Source: Gracilaria domingensis
Lineage: Eukaryota > Rhodophyta > Florideophyceae > Gracilariales > Gracilariaceae
NCBI GenBank assembly: GCA_022539475.1
Contig: VCMS01000149.1
Location: 62,001 to 126,000 of the forward strand
DNA length: 64,000 nt
Direction: 5' to 3'
Part shown: positions 44,753 to 57,161 of the stretch, one piece after another
Numbering within the stretch: the stretch's first letter is position 1
How the letters are laid out: each line of letters begins with the position of its first letter
Made by a program: the position numbers and the translations under genes
The notes under the pieces: model-generated
The model's input: only the letters and a program-made list of their open reading frames with translations
Databases searched by the model: none
What the model was told of the DNA's origin: nothing

Positions 44753-46657
44753 GTGTGCTAACTGCTGTTCTGCGTCCTGAACTTCGGGCCTCACGTCTCG
44801 CCCTGTGTACTAACAGTCTTTCCGACGCCCGTAGGTCGGGAGATGTTTTGAAGTCTCAAACGTTTGAAATTGCATGTGAACATCTGAGATCTTTGCGATT
44901 TCGTCATAATATCTGAACTCATTTCGTGAGAGGGGCCGTGTTTCGCTGACACATTCCGTTTTTCGATGTGATGCCGTACGTAGTGCTGCCGAAGATCTAT
45001 ATATTTTCGTCGTTTGGTTGCGCCTGATTTCAAAGATGCTGCGATGGCAGTTTGATTATTCATGATCTATGGCGTCGATTCTTGTATGCCGAAACCTAAG
45101 AAGAGTAGAATTTATCTGAAGAGTATGATGTCCCTTGGGGCAGATATGCTTGCTTTATATTCAGCTTCGCACGTGCTTAAAGCTCAGACGCTATGTTGCT
45201 TCGAGGACCAGTCGATTAGACGTTTGTGAAAGAAGTGCGTTGCAATGGACGTGGATATTCGTGTGGCAGTATCAACTACAAAGTCAGAGTCTGTGAATGC
45301 AATAGGGGGTTGTTTCATGTCCGTCTGATGTTGAAATGGTGGATGTTAGAGCCCGTAGTTTTGCGTTTGTTTCAGGTAGCCTTCAACCGATTTGAGATGT
45401 TTCCAATGCCTTTCGTTCGGTGCTGTAAGTGCTAATGCCATCTTTGAGGTTACAAAAGCTATATCTGGCCGCGTGCAATCAGCAAGCCATCGTAAGCAGC
45501 CGAAGACCTGGCAGTATTGGCTTTTTGGTTTAGTCGAGATTGTGTCATCATTTTTCGGTGGATAGCATCCCAGATCGTTTTTGAAGGGATGCTTCTTGAC
45601 ATTTGCCTCTTCCAGGCCTACGATTTGGAGAATATGTTGTACAGTTTGCGGTTGACAAATTGAGAGATCTCTATTGCCGTGATTGATAATGTTCCACCCA
45701 AGGTCTTGTGTCGGTGCACTGAGCAGCTCTATATCATACTTGCGTTGCAATTGGGTGAATAGGTTGTCGATTAGGTCTCTGTGTGTTTCTGTGGCGATGA
45801 AATCGTCGATGTTCGGACATATAATAATGTATCGGCAGGGTCATCTTCTGATTGCTTGTAACTTAATTTCTTCAAGGTACTCCCAGGCTTTGGAAAGAAA
45901 TTTGTGGCCTTCCGGTGGGGCTCCATACAATTTTAGTATCCGTTATCACCCTAGGATGTTAGGCTTGTATGAGCAATCGAACTAAGGGTGTTTTTTAACA
46001 AATAGTGGCTGGTTGCATGTACATATTCTTCTTGTTTGAAGACAGATGTAATGTGGAAATGCTCCAGCTCTAGATTGTGCTGTGCTTTGAGCGCCAGCAG
46101 AAGTTTCACTGTGGATTTGTGGGACAGGTGGGCAGCTGTGCGCGTCGGGTTATAGTCGATGTATGGGATCATGCTTTCTCCTCGGACGGAGCATCTCGCC
46201 TTGTTTCTTATGACTTTTCCAATTCTGTATCGCTTGTACCGATATGTCATTGTGAGTGGGATAAGGCGTTTGGAGATTTTGCCTTTCTAGATCCATTTGA
46301 TGGCGTTCAGCTTGTCGATTTTTAGGAGTTCTGTGTTATGTGCGGCTTTCCATTTATCTCAGTCTGGATATTTTGGGCTTTTCTGCCATGTGCTGGTGGT
46401 GGTGTATGTTCTAGAAGTTTCAGCGGTGTTCGGTGCTGGGCTTGGGATTTGAGAGCATTAGAATGTGTCGCCACTGGGTCGTGTGTTCGTCAGTAAGTGT
46501 GGAAGTTGATGGTTGGGATTCGGACATAGCGTCCTGTAACGATGATCATAATTTTCATTGTGTGCGGGTTGATGCCGTACATGCAGCAACATGGGATTCC
46601 TCTGCTCTCTAATTTGTTCTGCTTCTCGATATCGGAGGGATTGAAGGCGTAGCCGCG

Positions 46658-47111
46658 CCCAGAGAGGTGAATTGATGTCTGGATGATATCCTCCAGATGA
46701 CCCATATTAGAACTACGAAACCTAAAGACGTCCCTTTGATCTACTTAAGATGTCCATATGATATACATAAATGATTCTCAGATAATGCCTGAAGTATACC
46801 CGAATGATAAACGCCCAATATGCTCGTAATGTACGAAGAGATTTCCAATGGATTTTGTGATATCCAAGTGATGCACCGTAGATTTCCGAAACTCCATGGG
46901 ACATATCTTCGTGCATCATATGTATATGTTTGGGATAGATTTTGTACATCCAAAGAAAATGTAAAGGGCATCAATTAGGCGTATCAAAAGGGGTACCACG
47001 GCATGTCATTCGGATATCCTGGATGTGCAGAAGATATCCAACTGATATCCCGTAGGTGTCCCAAATTTTCATCGGATGGACATCCATTGCGCATCACTTT
47101 ATCTCACAGAG
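46658..47111 (-). mobile_element. Short noncoding element of about 11-bp units, copy B
   Basis: 454 bp, flanked by GCG at 46655-46657 and 47112-47114, inserted in Copia-like fossil 2. On the + strand it starts CCCAGAGAGGTGAATTGATG; its reverse complement aligns with copy A along the full length, including GATAAAGTGATGCGCAATGG and GGATATCCGAATGA. No open frame looks coding. Confidence 0.85.
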
Positions 47112-49588
47112 CGAGTTGTACAAATGCGAACAGGTGTGTGATGTTAGGAACGGTACCCAGTAGGGCTTCATATGGAGTCTTTCCGGTTGCAGACTGTAGT
47201 GTTAGATTATATTTGAAAGCTACCTCTCCTACCGAATCCTCCTAGTTCTCGTCTTGGAGCTGGGTGTGGATTAGATTGGCTCTGGCGGCTGACACGATTG
47301 TTTCGTTGATGCGTTCCGCAATTGAGTTTTGTTGCGGAGTGTAAGGCCGAGCTTTGTTGTTTATCGTTCCCTGTTATTGCAGTTGGCGTATTGCAGTTGG
47401 CGATGAATGCTGCTGCTGAGATATTCCTTTTGCATTGTCGGATGTGAATATTGCTGGGAAGTGTCGTGTTAGGCTGTTGAAGAATTTGGTAACAAATGCA
47501 TACAATTTCGCAAGTTCTTGACGGTCTGGGTTCAAATGTATATAGAGAAATCGGTTGTGGATGTCTAAAAATGTTGTGAAGTATCGGTTTCGATGATTGG
47601 ACTGTACTGGGAGTGGTCCGCATACGTCTGATTTAGTGGCTGTGCCGCACCCGTATGCGTGTGATATTTTACGATTCTTTCTCATCTTGATTCGTCCCGG
47701 CTTGTACCCGCTGCATGTAATTTGCTCATGGCTTCTATGTCGAATTGAATGGTCTGGGATGATGTTGCGCGCTGCCATGTTGGCTAGTTTCTTCGGTGGT
47801 GCATGATTAAAGATTAAATGCCATTTTTTCACTGGGTTGGCGTTCCCGTCGGTCCTCTCGAGAGGTCGAGTTTCTCTTTCTGCTGTGTAGGCAAATGCGA
47901 GTGGTATGAGACGGAAGATAGCCCGTTTTGTGGCTTTTGTCGCGCGCTGTTGAGATGTTTTTCGTTTTGCGATTTGTTCACAAGAGAGGGTGGAATTTTG
48001 TTTGGTTTCGAAGTATTAAGGATTAGAATTTGGGTCTCCGATGACGTGGATGTGATATGAGCAGACGACGGGATGGTATTCTGGTTTGGGTTACTAAGTG
48101 TCAGATGTTTCATTGTCTTCATAATGTAACAGCTTTGTTTCCAGGTGGCTGCTCCAAGACGTTTAATAGAACTGTTACTGTCTTTTCTAAAGAGATACGC
48201 GTGAGGGCTGGTGAATATAACAGGGCGATAGTTGCCGGCGAGAAATTGCACAGATATTAAATTACTTCGTAAATCATTATTGATGAGAGTTGGGATGCAT
48301 ACTGTGGAGTCTCGATCAGTCACTAGCGTGAGGGTTCCTCTCTTCTTCGTTTGTAGCGGTGTGTGAGAACCAGTGGTGGTGATGATTGAGGAACTTAGGT
48401 TAGTCTCGTCCGGGTACTGTGTGCTATAATTGACAAGTGTGTTCCTGATTCTAGTGTATACGTATACTCGATTTTGACGTTGGCTTTTTAAGGTTCTTCC
48501 GGAGTTTTTGAAGCTTGCAGGAGCTCCTCGGAAATTTTTTTCGCTGCTGCTGTCGTTTGATTGGCTGTTGAGCGTTCTCTTCCTCGACGTGACCTCGTGG
48601 TTTAAAGGGTGTCAAGCGTTTTGTTAAGCTCCTCTTTTGCATTGCATCTGTTGCGCGACCTCGCCCCTCCATATCTCCCACGTCCACGTCCACCGTAGGG
48701 GCGGTATCATCCTCGATTGCTTGGAATGTGCCAGTGCGTCCTCTGGTTTGATTGCTGATAGATTGATTTTGCTGTGAAATCATAGTTTCATATTGTTCAA
48801 TCCTGTGCTGAGTTTCGACAATTGTTTTGGGTGGGCTGTGCAGCATTATCGTAATAGTTCTTTGCGCAAATCTTTGGTGTTTTTTGAGTCCTTGTCGTAT
48901 GAAGTTGATTGTGTAACGCTCGTCATGGATTACAGGGGTTTGGGCTAGGAGCATTCTCCGGCGTGCCTCTTATTCAGCAGTTATGTACTGCGCGATTGTT
49001 TCTGTGTGCCGAATATAATTGCTCTCCATGGTGAGGCTGAACATGTCTCGGCTGGATTGTGATTTGATGACACCTTTCAGAGCTAGAACGATATTGGCCG
49101 GTGTTTGTTGGTAGATTTGGGGGTCAGCCAAAAGATTGGCTATTTCGCTGGTGACATCTTCAGTGATTATGTGACGCAGGCGGGCGATTGCCCCATGGGT
49201 TTTTGTAGTAGTATGAATGAATTTATGGTCAAGTACTGTTCCGTACTCATGTTCGGTTAAGACATCTTTCAGATTTTGGTTCCATTGATGGAAATTATCG
49301 GTTCCGAGTTCGACTAGCTCTTGCGTAAACCTCCATAAAAGTAATTTTATGTAGCTTCCGGGAGGTCGGAAAGAAGATTCAGAGGCCATGACTGTTGCTT
49401 GTTGCTGGGAAAGAAGTTTGGCATTGTACCATAGAGTTGAACAAATTGGATATGGTTTTCCGTAATGTGCTCTTTTTTCTCTGGGAGTGAGTTCAGTGAA
49501 GTTCTTCAGCGTTGGTGGGAAGGTAGCAATGCTCTGATCTTGTTCGCTTGCTGATCGGTGGCGCGTAGCGTCAATGGTGCTAATAACC

Positions 49589-49686
49589 TGAGATGGTCAC
49601 GGCCGATGTCTTGGAGGTCTCTCTCCGGTCGGCTGACCGTCGTCGTGTATATATTGGGTCTCTATGCGTGTACACGGGTGCTAACA
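49589..49686 (-). repeat. 5' long terminal repeat of Copia-like fossil 2
   Basis: On the minus strand begins TGTTAGCACCCGTGTACACG and ends CATCTCA; shares AGAGACCCAATA and ACCGGAGAGAGAC with the other repeat. Confidence 0.8.
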
Positions 49687-50289
49687 GTTTCATAAGAATC
49701 TGGAACACCACACATGTTGGGCGTATCACACGTGTAGGAAGAATTATACCATTTTTCCGACATACGTTTGTGTATTCGATGCTTAAATTATAGAACAATC
49801 CAAAATAAAACAAATCAGTGGCGTAGGAATTTGTCAAAAGTTCGTCATACGTAGCTAGAATTTGTGCTGCTTTCTTTCCTATCCATGAAAAAGCTATTGC
49901 ACGTATACCTCATAATTGATATGTGTACTCTGCAATGAAGATTGGGCTCAATTCCAAAATAACAGTTCTAATTATGTTACCCACTCCCGAGTTACTTCCT
50001 TTCGCGTCGATGAAGAGAACTGTTGATTAGTCAAGCACAGCTGGATGATGGACACACTGTAGTCTATACTCTTCTGAATGGCTATATATGAGAAACTTAA
50101 GAAAGATTTAAGACCAATTAAATCACTCACTGGTCTCTTTAATCTGATATGAAGCTCTCCTGAGTGTCTCAGTGAGAAACTTCAAAGGAGGTGCAATACG
50201 ACTTATGCCGTTCAACTTTGTACCCCGGCCCTAACAAACACCATCTCCGCCACCCAAACCGTCGAGGGACGAAAATTGCTTTATTTGAT

Positions 50290-51650
50290 TCAACCGGAAT
50301 CACCAAGCCGTGCGTCAACCGCAATGTCAATTAACTCAGCTACGAGAAAGGCAACAAACTGATATGTCCTCACTCGAGCCTTTGCCACCTTTTTAAGGCC
50401 ATGGTTACATTCACTAAGATTCTCACGAGCAACGATAGCGGTCTTCTTTCCGATACTGGCGGCAACCCTACTAGCGTCTGCAACTCTCTTCTTCTGCTTC
50501 TCTGCGCTCTGTCGCTCTCTCTTTCGCTTCACCAGCTCCATAAGCTTCCTTTCCTGTTTTTGGTCCCGACGTCCTTGTTGCTGCCCACGCTTCTTGTTTC
50601 TTTCAGCCAACGCCTCCTTAGCATTTTCACTGGCCTAAAATCATTCATTGGCTCTCTTCACCTGCGCATTTGCTTTCTGTTGTTGGCGGCGCAGGGTTTC
50701 ATCTTCTTGTTCTTTTCTTCGGCGCAATTCCTCTCCGTTTTTTAGCCATTATGCCGGATGTCCACCATCAAGAAAAACGTGATGCTCTGTGTTCCGCACA
50801 TTAAGTGCTCGGCCTCCCAACCCGGGCTTGGAGACATGATTCAGGAGGATTGAGTTGACAGTTTCGGAATGCTTGAAAATGCATGAGAGTGCCTCGATCT
50901 TTTTCTGAGTACTCCTTCTCGTTTTCAAGAACGTCTTTCAATTCCGAGTAGGTTGCTTTGTCAATTTTGTGCCGCTGAACAGATACGACAGTGCTGTGTG
51001 TCCGGGCTGTTGCCGTTTCTCTTCTTCTCTTTTGAAAACGGCCTTTACCGCGTCCTTCTAGGTTTTAAATTAGTCAGGAACGTTGCGCCGGAATGGAAAC
51101 GTCCCCGTCTTTTTAAATGATTGCTTCACATCTCTTTCGGTGATACGTTCGTGCGCATAGATCTCACATGCTAAAATAAAGTTAAACTTTGTCACATCAA
51201 CTATTTCCTGGGCACAGAACTGGCCCAGAGACTCTCTCATATGTCTTTGGAAGTCCTGGGTTATATCTTGATCGCATGGCTCCAAGGAGTGAGTATTGAC
51301 GGCGTTAATCGTAGCTTCGATACGATGAATGATGCAATAATCTACCATTTCGGGGTCCTTTCGTGATGAATTTCCATCAATGGAAAGCAGATAAAGACAG
51401 TTTTCTGCTAGGTACATTCCTGCAGTATTATCCAAATATGAAGGAAGACATTAGCGAGCCTTCAATCGGTCAAATATCTGATATTTTGATGACCGCGTAC
51501 GGAGTGAACCAACCCGGCTTTGCAAACCTCGCAATGATGTCAGTTCGTTATGCGACAAACGACCCTCCGGGTCTCTACCAATCACTATAGTTCCGTTTTC
51601 CAACTATTATGAAATAGGGTGGGGCAATTATTCCGGCTGCAGAGGCCGCA
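50290..51650 (-). pseudogene. Third pogo-type transposase relic, distinct family
   Basis: The minus strand carries a decayed core: GIIAPPYFIIVGKRNYSDW and a GWFTP block (about 51640-51480), then CLYLLSIDGNSS with the second aspartate and SLEPCDQDITQDFQRH with the third (51435-51070), then the usual closing block SFKKTGTFPFRRN. A basic, Arg/Lys/Glu-rich tail follows in another frame (50610-50290). It is more diverged than copies 1 and 2 and carries several in-frame stops upstream of 51435. Termini not found. The flanks 49692-50289 and 51651-52120 show nothing I can support. Confidence 0.7.
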
Positions 51651-52120
51651 ATTACAAAGATGATGTGCTTCGATATACCGTAAATGGATTTATGGGCGGG
51701 TGCTTCCCCATTCTTTGTCGCAAACGTTAAGATTTCCTCACAGCCATCTTTCAGACGTCAATATTGCATATTTGTTGTTATTGATACACTATAGTGTATC
51801 GACAAGTGTTTGTATTTGGCCGGATAGTTGTATACCTGTTAGAGATATAACTACCTCTCTGCTCGCGTTCTTCTCTGGCACGAACTATCGTCGCAAAGTA
51901 AACTTTCTACTGCTAAAGCATCTGACCTGTGTCAGTGCCGGCGTTTGATTCTCGCTCGCCTCTCTCGTGAGCTGGTAGAAGCCCTGTGTCTTTTACTGAG
52001 AGCAAAAAGTGTTGATTTGGTGGGCATTCGCGAATCCATACTATCAACCAACGTTCCAATAATCAGAATTTCGTCATGAGTACAGACTCCTCGCAGTAAC
52101 TCACACCGTAGAGTACTATC

Positions 52121-55100
52121 ATGCCTCGCAATGATGTGCAACGCGGTCTCAAAAGCCTATTTGCCTTCGACATGAAAGCAGATCCACCGCTACAGGACAA
52201 TGATCTTCTGAATGTTATCAGAGAAGACCTTGGCTCCATGCAGCTAGCAAGTCCCAACATTATCAGTCACTACGACATTCTAAAGCGCATCACAGTTTTC
52301 CTTGAAACTAGATCCGTTCTCATACCTCGCAATTCGGAGACTGGCTCACTCATCGGAAAGAGAGTTATCGCAGCCATATGCAAAGATGGGGAGTACGAGG
52401 AAGAACGCAGGAAAGCATTGGAATATTTTGATGCTTTTCGCAGAGGTGATGTGTTTCTGTATTCTGCAACAAAGACACCAACCTCGCCCCCTCAAAATTC
52501 TGTTCGTCTTCAGGAACCGAAAACCCCAGTGCCTGCGGAACTGGCATCCGGTGGACCCTCGATCGCTGCACCGGATCCAATCGTGGTTATTCAAAACGAC
52601 TGAAACGGAGATGATACGTATGGGAGCAAGAGATCCTCCTTCTTTGCATCGAAGTATCGTTCCGGTTCTGACAGGTTCTGTGGAGACCTTGAAGAACACT
52701 GGGGTGATCACATGTCTATTTTTATGGATTTTTGTTCCCACCAAAAGCTCCGAAACAACGCACGGGCTCAATACCTGCATTACACGTTGCATGGAGATGC
52801 TTCAAATTTCTACAAAACTGATGTGAGAGACGAGATATGCTCTTGGGGAACTATAGTAAGCTCGTTCAGTGATCGATAATCTTCTCAAAAAACCAGGGAG
52901 GATATATCAAAGAAACTTTAATCCTTGCATATATCGGATTTCATGAAGACCAAATTTTCTCCTGGAGAAGCACTGGAGAATCTACTGAAAGAGATTGGCC
53001 GTTTGTCCCCTATGGAGCACACAGAAGACCGAACTGATTTACGTAAGACGAAGTTCCTCAGCCCATAATGCCAAGGAATCTCTTGGGCGCGCCATGCTCT
53101 TTCACAAGACGAGTCCAGACACTTTGCTTACCGAGAACTTTGTTCTGAATTTTCCACCTCTGAATTCAATCAACGCAAATACACTGAAAGAGAACGACGT
53201 GTAAAATTGAACTCCGAGTCACGAGACACGAATGACGTACAATATCGCCGGCGCATGACATCCAAGGCTTTCAATGTCATCGTCGAAGAGCCAGACGATC
53301 GTGAAGTCCTTTTCACAGAACCAGGATGATTCGGAAAACCCCCAGCAACTAGCCTTTCATTTAAACCAGCTAATGGTGTACGCAGCAATAGATCATACGG
53401 AACAACCAACTCACGTTGTAATGCAGACATGCCAGCAGCACAGCGTGCCTGCTGGAACTGCTAGAAAACCAACTGCTGCCTTTATTCTTGCGCCGATTCG
53501 CGGAATGAGGCCCTCATAAAACGAAACTAACAGATGGCCATAGCGTGGCTGCGGCAGAACAAAGAAAGTGAACTTCGTGGACGAAGCCGATGATTCTGAT
53601 GTCACCCGACAGCTCGTAGAAACCCTATTGCTGTCAAGCGACGAAGCAGATTCGGAGGCCCGCAACTAGCCCTGACGGAATGATATGCGATATACCCACA
53701 AATCCTTCCGACGTACACTCAACTCCTCGCAACCGTTCTGATCATGGCATGGAAGACTCATCATATGAAAAGGGTTTTCAAACGGGGAACGCCTTGGCCA
53801 TTCGCTTTCCTCCACTAGGCCCAGGGAATCTCCTGACAAGTAGCCCGAAATACCGGACAAACTCATATCCAAAAGGGTTCCGGCTTGGTGTTCGCTATCC
53901 ACAACTTTCGAATACGGCGAAGCAAACCCCCCTGTATCGCTCCGACGTGTTCGAAGGGGGATGTGTTGACCACGGGGCAGCCGGATCCGTCTGTGGAAGT
54001 TCTCAAGCCCAGGTATACTGCCACGCTCTCAGCACACGAATGGAACTTCTACCGTCACCTTATATACCTTCAAGTTCGCTGGTAGTTACTGTCGTAGCAT
54101 CGGTCAAATGCAAACACGCTTTCTTACCCTTCAGGGCAACTTTATCTCATTCTACATTGATGTAGTAAACTCCGACATCCTGTTCCTTATAGGACTCGAA
54201 ATACACAACCCGTACGGCTTGTATGCCAACAATGTTTCGAACCAGCTTATGCGCCACAGCATGGGAGGGTCTCTTCCACTCAAACGGAAGCATGGGCAAA
54301 TGTTCGTCTAACGCAACGTAGGAGAAGTTTTGTTCACCCGAAAAGAGAGGGAAAAGCTACAGGAACACTTTTTCAACCCTTCAGCTGAGCAGATCTACAA
54401 ATCTCTCAACCGAGCAAAGCCCCAGGACCTTACCCCCGATACGCAACGAGCACTTGACGAAATCTCAAAGAGTTGTGCGTCTTGCATCAAGTACTCATCT
54501 CATCCGTTCCGGTTCGGAGTGTCTATACCCGAGGACAGTATACTCTTCAACCAGGAGGTAGTCATTGATTTGATGTCTCTAAAATTCCGCAAGAAGAAGC
54601 GCATTCCCGTGCTCCATGTAGTCGACACGCATATCCATTATCAAAACGCTGTCATACTCAAGGGAAAAGCAGCAGAAGATATCTGGGACGCATTTATGGA
54701 AGCATGGGTGTCTACCTGCTCTGTTTTTCCCTTTACGGTACGCACAGAGAGAGGATCAGTTTTCACATCAAAGTATTGGGAGAAAAGCACAGCCGAGTAT
54801 ATATGGAATTAAGCCACAGCTCTCCAGCGTACAGTCACACCTCAGCATCGCAGCTGGAGAGAGATATCACGCTCCGTTACAGCGACTCTTCAACGTCATC
54901 ACTGACCCATGCCCATCCTTCGACAGGGAACCAGCACTCCACTACGCCGTAAAGGAGATGAATGATACAATGGGTCCATAGGGACTCGTTCCATCTCTGG
55001 TATTGTACGGAACACTTATGCGATTTCCCAAATCAGCTTCATCTGTTCAGAACCAGGAAGAACGCATACGAAGCGAAATTGCCGCAGTTACCGCTAAACT

Positions 55101-55344
55101 TCAAATCCAGCAAGCGTTGCGTAGTCGCCTCCCACCTGCCGCAAAGTATCTCATTGACCCAGGTGATAACGTGCTGGTCTACGATGAGAAGATAAAACAC
55201 TGGCATAACCCATACCCAATCAACAAGGTCGCCGGAAAAGCCATCACCGTGGACATTGATGGTATACTTGCGCACTACAACGTCTGTGTTTCCGGAACGC
55301 TATGTAAAGAGGCTAGAATGCTATTTTGTGGATTGAATCGTTAA
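52121..55344 (+). mobile_element. Integrase-bearing LTR-retrotransposon fossil 3, no reverse transcriptase seen
   Basis: A gag-like frame (52121-52603, MPRNDVQRGLKSLFAFDMKA) is followed by a weak protease-like region (about 53900-54310), an integrase with its N-terminal zinc-binding part (SCASCIKYSSHPFRFG) and core (VVIDLMSLKF, VVDTHIHYQNAVILKG; 54330-54812), and an integrase C-terminal part (55003-55344, GDNVLVYDEKIKHWHNPYP). The order gag-protease-integrase fits a Copia-type element, but no reverse transcriptase follows before 55.7 kb and no terminal repeats were found. It is broken in several places. Family assignment beyond LTR-type is uncertain. Confidence 0.6.
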
Positions 55345-55711
55345 AAAATGTGCAAAGAATTGAATGTACGGCTATGTGCAAGCCAAAAAAAAAATTTTTT
55401 TGGATACCATACTTTCATTTATTCAAGCAATACTACAGAATTTGTAGAATGAGTGAAAGCGGACATAATTGCTAGTTCACCTCCATGACATGAAAGTTTT
55501 TGTACCTAGTATACTCAGACGGATTAGGTGGTAGCTCGATCTGGAAGCTACCAACGGCACTTGCATACTTGTCGATTGCAAATAAACACAAATAATGAAT
55601 GTAAACTAACTCTGGCTAGTACAACATTCATGAAATGGTAGTTGCGCACATCCATTCCCCCACCGCTTTTCTACCTCCATGAACCCGGCAACTACTGTAT
55701 CACCTCAATCA
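55345..55711. other. Spacer right of the transposon region
   Basis: Contains an A/T run near 55387-55402 and otherwise nothing I can support. It marks the change from the transposon region to the accessory gene block. Confidence 0.5.
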
Positions 55712-55789
55712 AAGTAAAGCACCTTCATCTCCTTCCTCTACCTCCACATCCGCGAATGATAGCGTACGAAATTCTTTCCCATCATCATT

Positions 55790-56521
55790 CTAAACGGTTT
55801 CCTCCTCATCCTCCACAACATCCTCCCAGCTCCACTTTTCCTCGTATCCAACAACACTGCTCCCTTTCCACAGCGGCTTCGGAACCGTCCTGAACCCAAC
55901 CCGTGTCCTCTTCTTACTATCCCCTTTTCCTTTCTTGTTCTCCACCTTCGGCTGAATTTCATCCTCTTCTACCCCCACACTCCTCGGTTGGATCGGCCTC
56001 TTCTCGCCAACCTTCCTCTTCAGACCTCTCTTCCTCACCAATTCTCCCTCCATCACCTCATCCGCCCCAAAACTATCCGTCGCCGGTACAAAGTCTCTCG
56101 CATCCTCGTCCTGGCTTCCGATGCACACTCCTACCCCAACGCCGTTCACGATCTTCGTCTTCGGCGCCGGAGTTACCGGCGTTCCCTCCACACCCCCTAC
56201 CCCGCCCTTCTTCCTCCCATTCACCTCCTTCGAGCTCCCCTCTAGATTCTCAATGCGTTTCATCATCTCCTTCTGCTCCTCTTTCATCCCCCTCAATTCC
56301 CTTACCACGAACCCTGTCACCTTCTCCGTCAGTCGACCCACGTTCTCTCCCATGCGCGTCCCCATCGCTCGGGCACACCCCAGCACTGCATTGGCCCACC
56401 AGTCCAGCTCGTCCTTTTCTTCCTCCTCCTCGAACACACTCTTTAACTTCTTGTGCGACCGTACCCCTTCGTCCGACTCCCACGGCCACCTAATGTTCGA
56501 ACGCGAATCCTCATCGCTCAT
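55790..56521 (-). CDS. Lysine-rich coiled-coil protein of unknown function
   Basis: 243 residues, not recognised. It has an acidic N-terminus with a Glu run (31-36), an amphipathic helix with heptad character (about 60-95: RLTEKVTGFVVRELRGMKEE), a Gly/Pro/Val-rich middle and a C-terminal half with basic clusters (KKGKGDSKKRTR) that could be a nuclear localisation signal. After the TAG (55790-55792) the same frame stays open for 26 more codons to a TGA at 55709-55711. They read coding-like and acidic (FADVEVEEGDEGALL), so the stop may be a recent nonsense change or read through. It is divergent from the membrane protein gene at 57162, with a 640-bp spacer. Confidence 0.6.
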   Translation of the reverse strand: MSDEDSRSNIRWPWESDEGVRSHKKLKSVFEEEEEKDELDWWANAVLGCARAMGTRMGENVGRLTEKVTGFVVRELRGMKEEQKEMMKRIENLEGSSKEVNGRKKGGVGGVEGTPVTPAPKTKIVNGVGVGVCIGSQDEDARDFVPATDSFGADEVMEGELVRKRGLKRKVGEKRPIQPRSVGVEEDEIQPKVENKKGKGDSKKRTRVGFRTVPKPLWKGSSVVGYEEKWSWEDVVEDEEETV

Positions 56522-57161
56522 GGTCGCGTTGGTAGAAGATCTGGTAGAAGAGCAAAAGGGATATCGAAAGAAGAGAAATCAGGGAAGCCGAAAAGAACAG
56601 AACTCGCTGATCGTTCCTTCGCAAACCGATCACGGTGTACCAAGGGTAGACGCTTTCGTCCCATGACACTGTAGTACCGCCGCACCCGCTCATATCCGTC
56701 CAACCTCTGCATCGCAATTATTTTCATATTTACTAGCACAATTCTTCACTTTTGAACACTCTCTATGCTTCTCATTCTCCATGTTCTCCCAACCGTTGCG
56801 AGAAGGGCGTCCCTTTTCATACATGGTTCATGCCAGTAGTATATGAAATGAAATCCTACCACTACCATCATATCATGATTCTTCCGTCCTCTTCATCGCC
56901 CTACATTTTACTCTTCATGTACTCCGTCTCTTCATAGCTTTTCCATCACAGAAGCTAAGTTCGCCACTCGTTTATGAACACCTTCTTCACTTCAAATTTA
57001 CAAGCCTTAAAGGAAACAAAACATAGATATAGCTCCTTCGATACACCTCTTTATAGGAAATTTCTGCTCGTTTCGTTCTCAATAAATATATCTTCTCCTC
57101 GCCCCTTCTTTCTTCATTTCTTCTCCTCTTTCCTACCTACTCACAGGCAGCAGAGCTCACA
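56522..57161. promoter_or_regulatory. Divergent spacer, likely promoters of both neighbours
   Basis: Lies between the start of the coiled-coil gene (-) and the membrane protein gene (+). A TATA-like TTTATAGG occurs at about 57050, some 110 bp before the membrane protein ATG, and CT-rich stretches precede it. I see no gene here. Confidence 0.45.

Larger units (their letters stand above)
44659..49686 (-). mobile_element. Copia-like LTR retrotransposon fossil 2, with complete ends
   Basis: Both terminal repeats are present (44659-44752 and 49589-49686, TG...CA on the minus strand) and a perfect 5-bp duplication GTTTC flanks it (44654-44658, 49687-49691). Reading on the minus strand in Copia order: gag-like (49389-48451), protease region (48323-47829), integrase (47832-47374, with the DIHNRFLYIHL core), reverse transcriptase (about 46250-45950) and RNase H (45750-44791). 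Copy B of the 11-bp-unit element lies inside it (46658-47111). It is broken in many places. The two repeats agree at roughly three quarters of positions by eye, so the insertion is old. The minus (sense) strand is A/C-rich, as in fossil 1. Confidence 0.85.
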
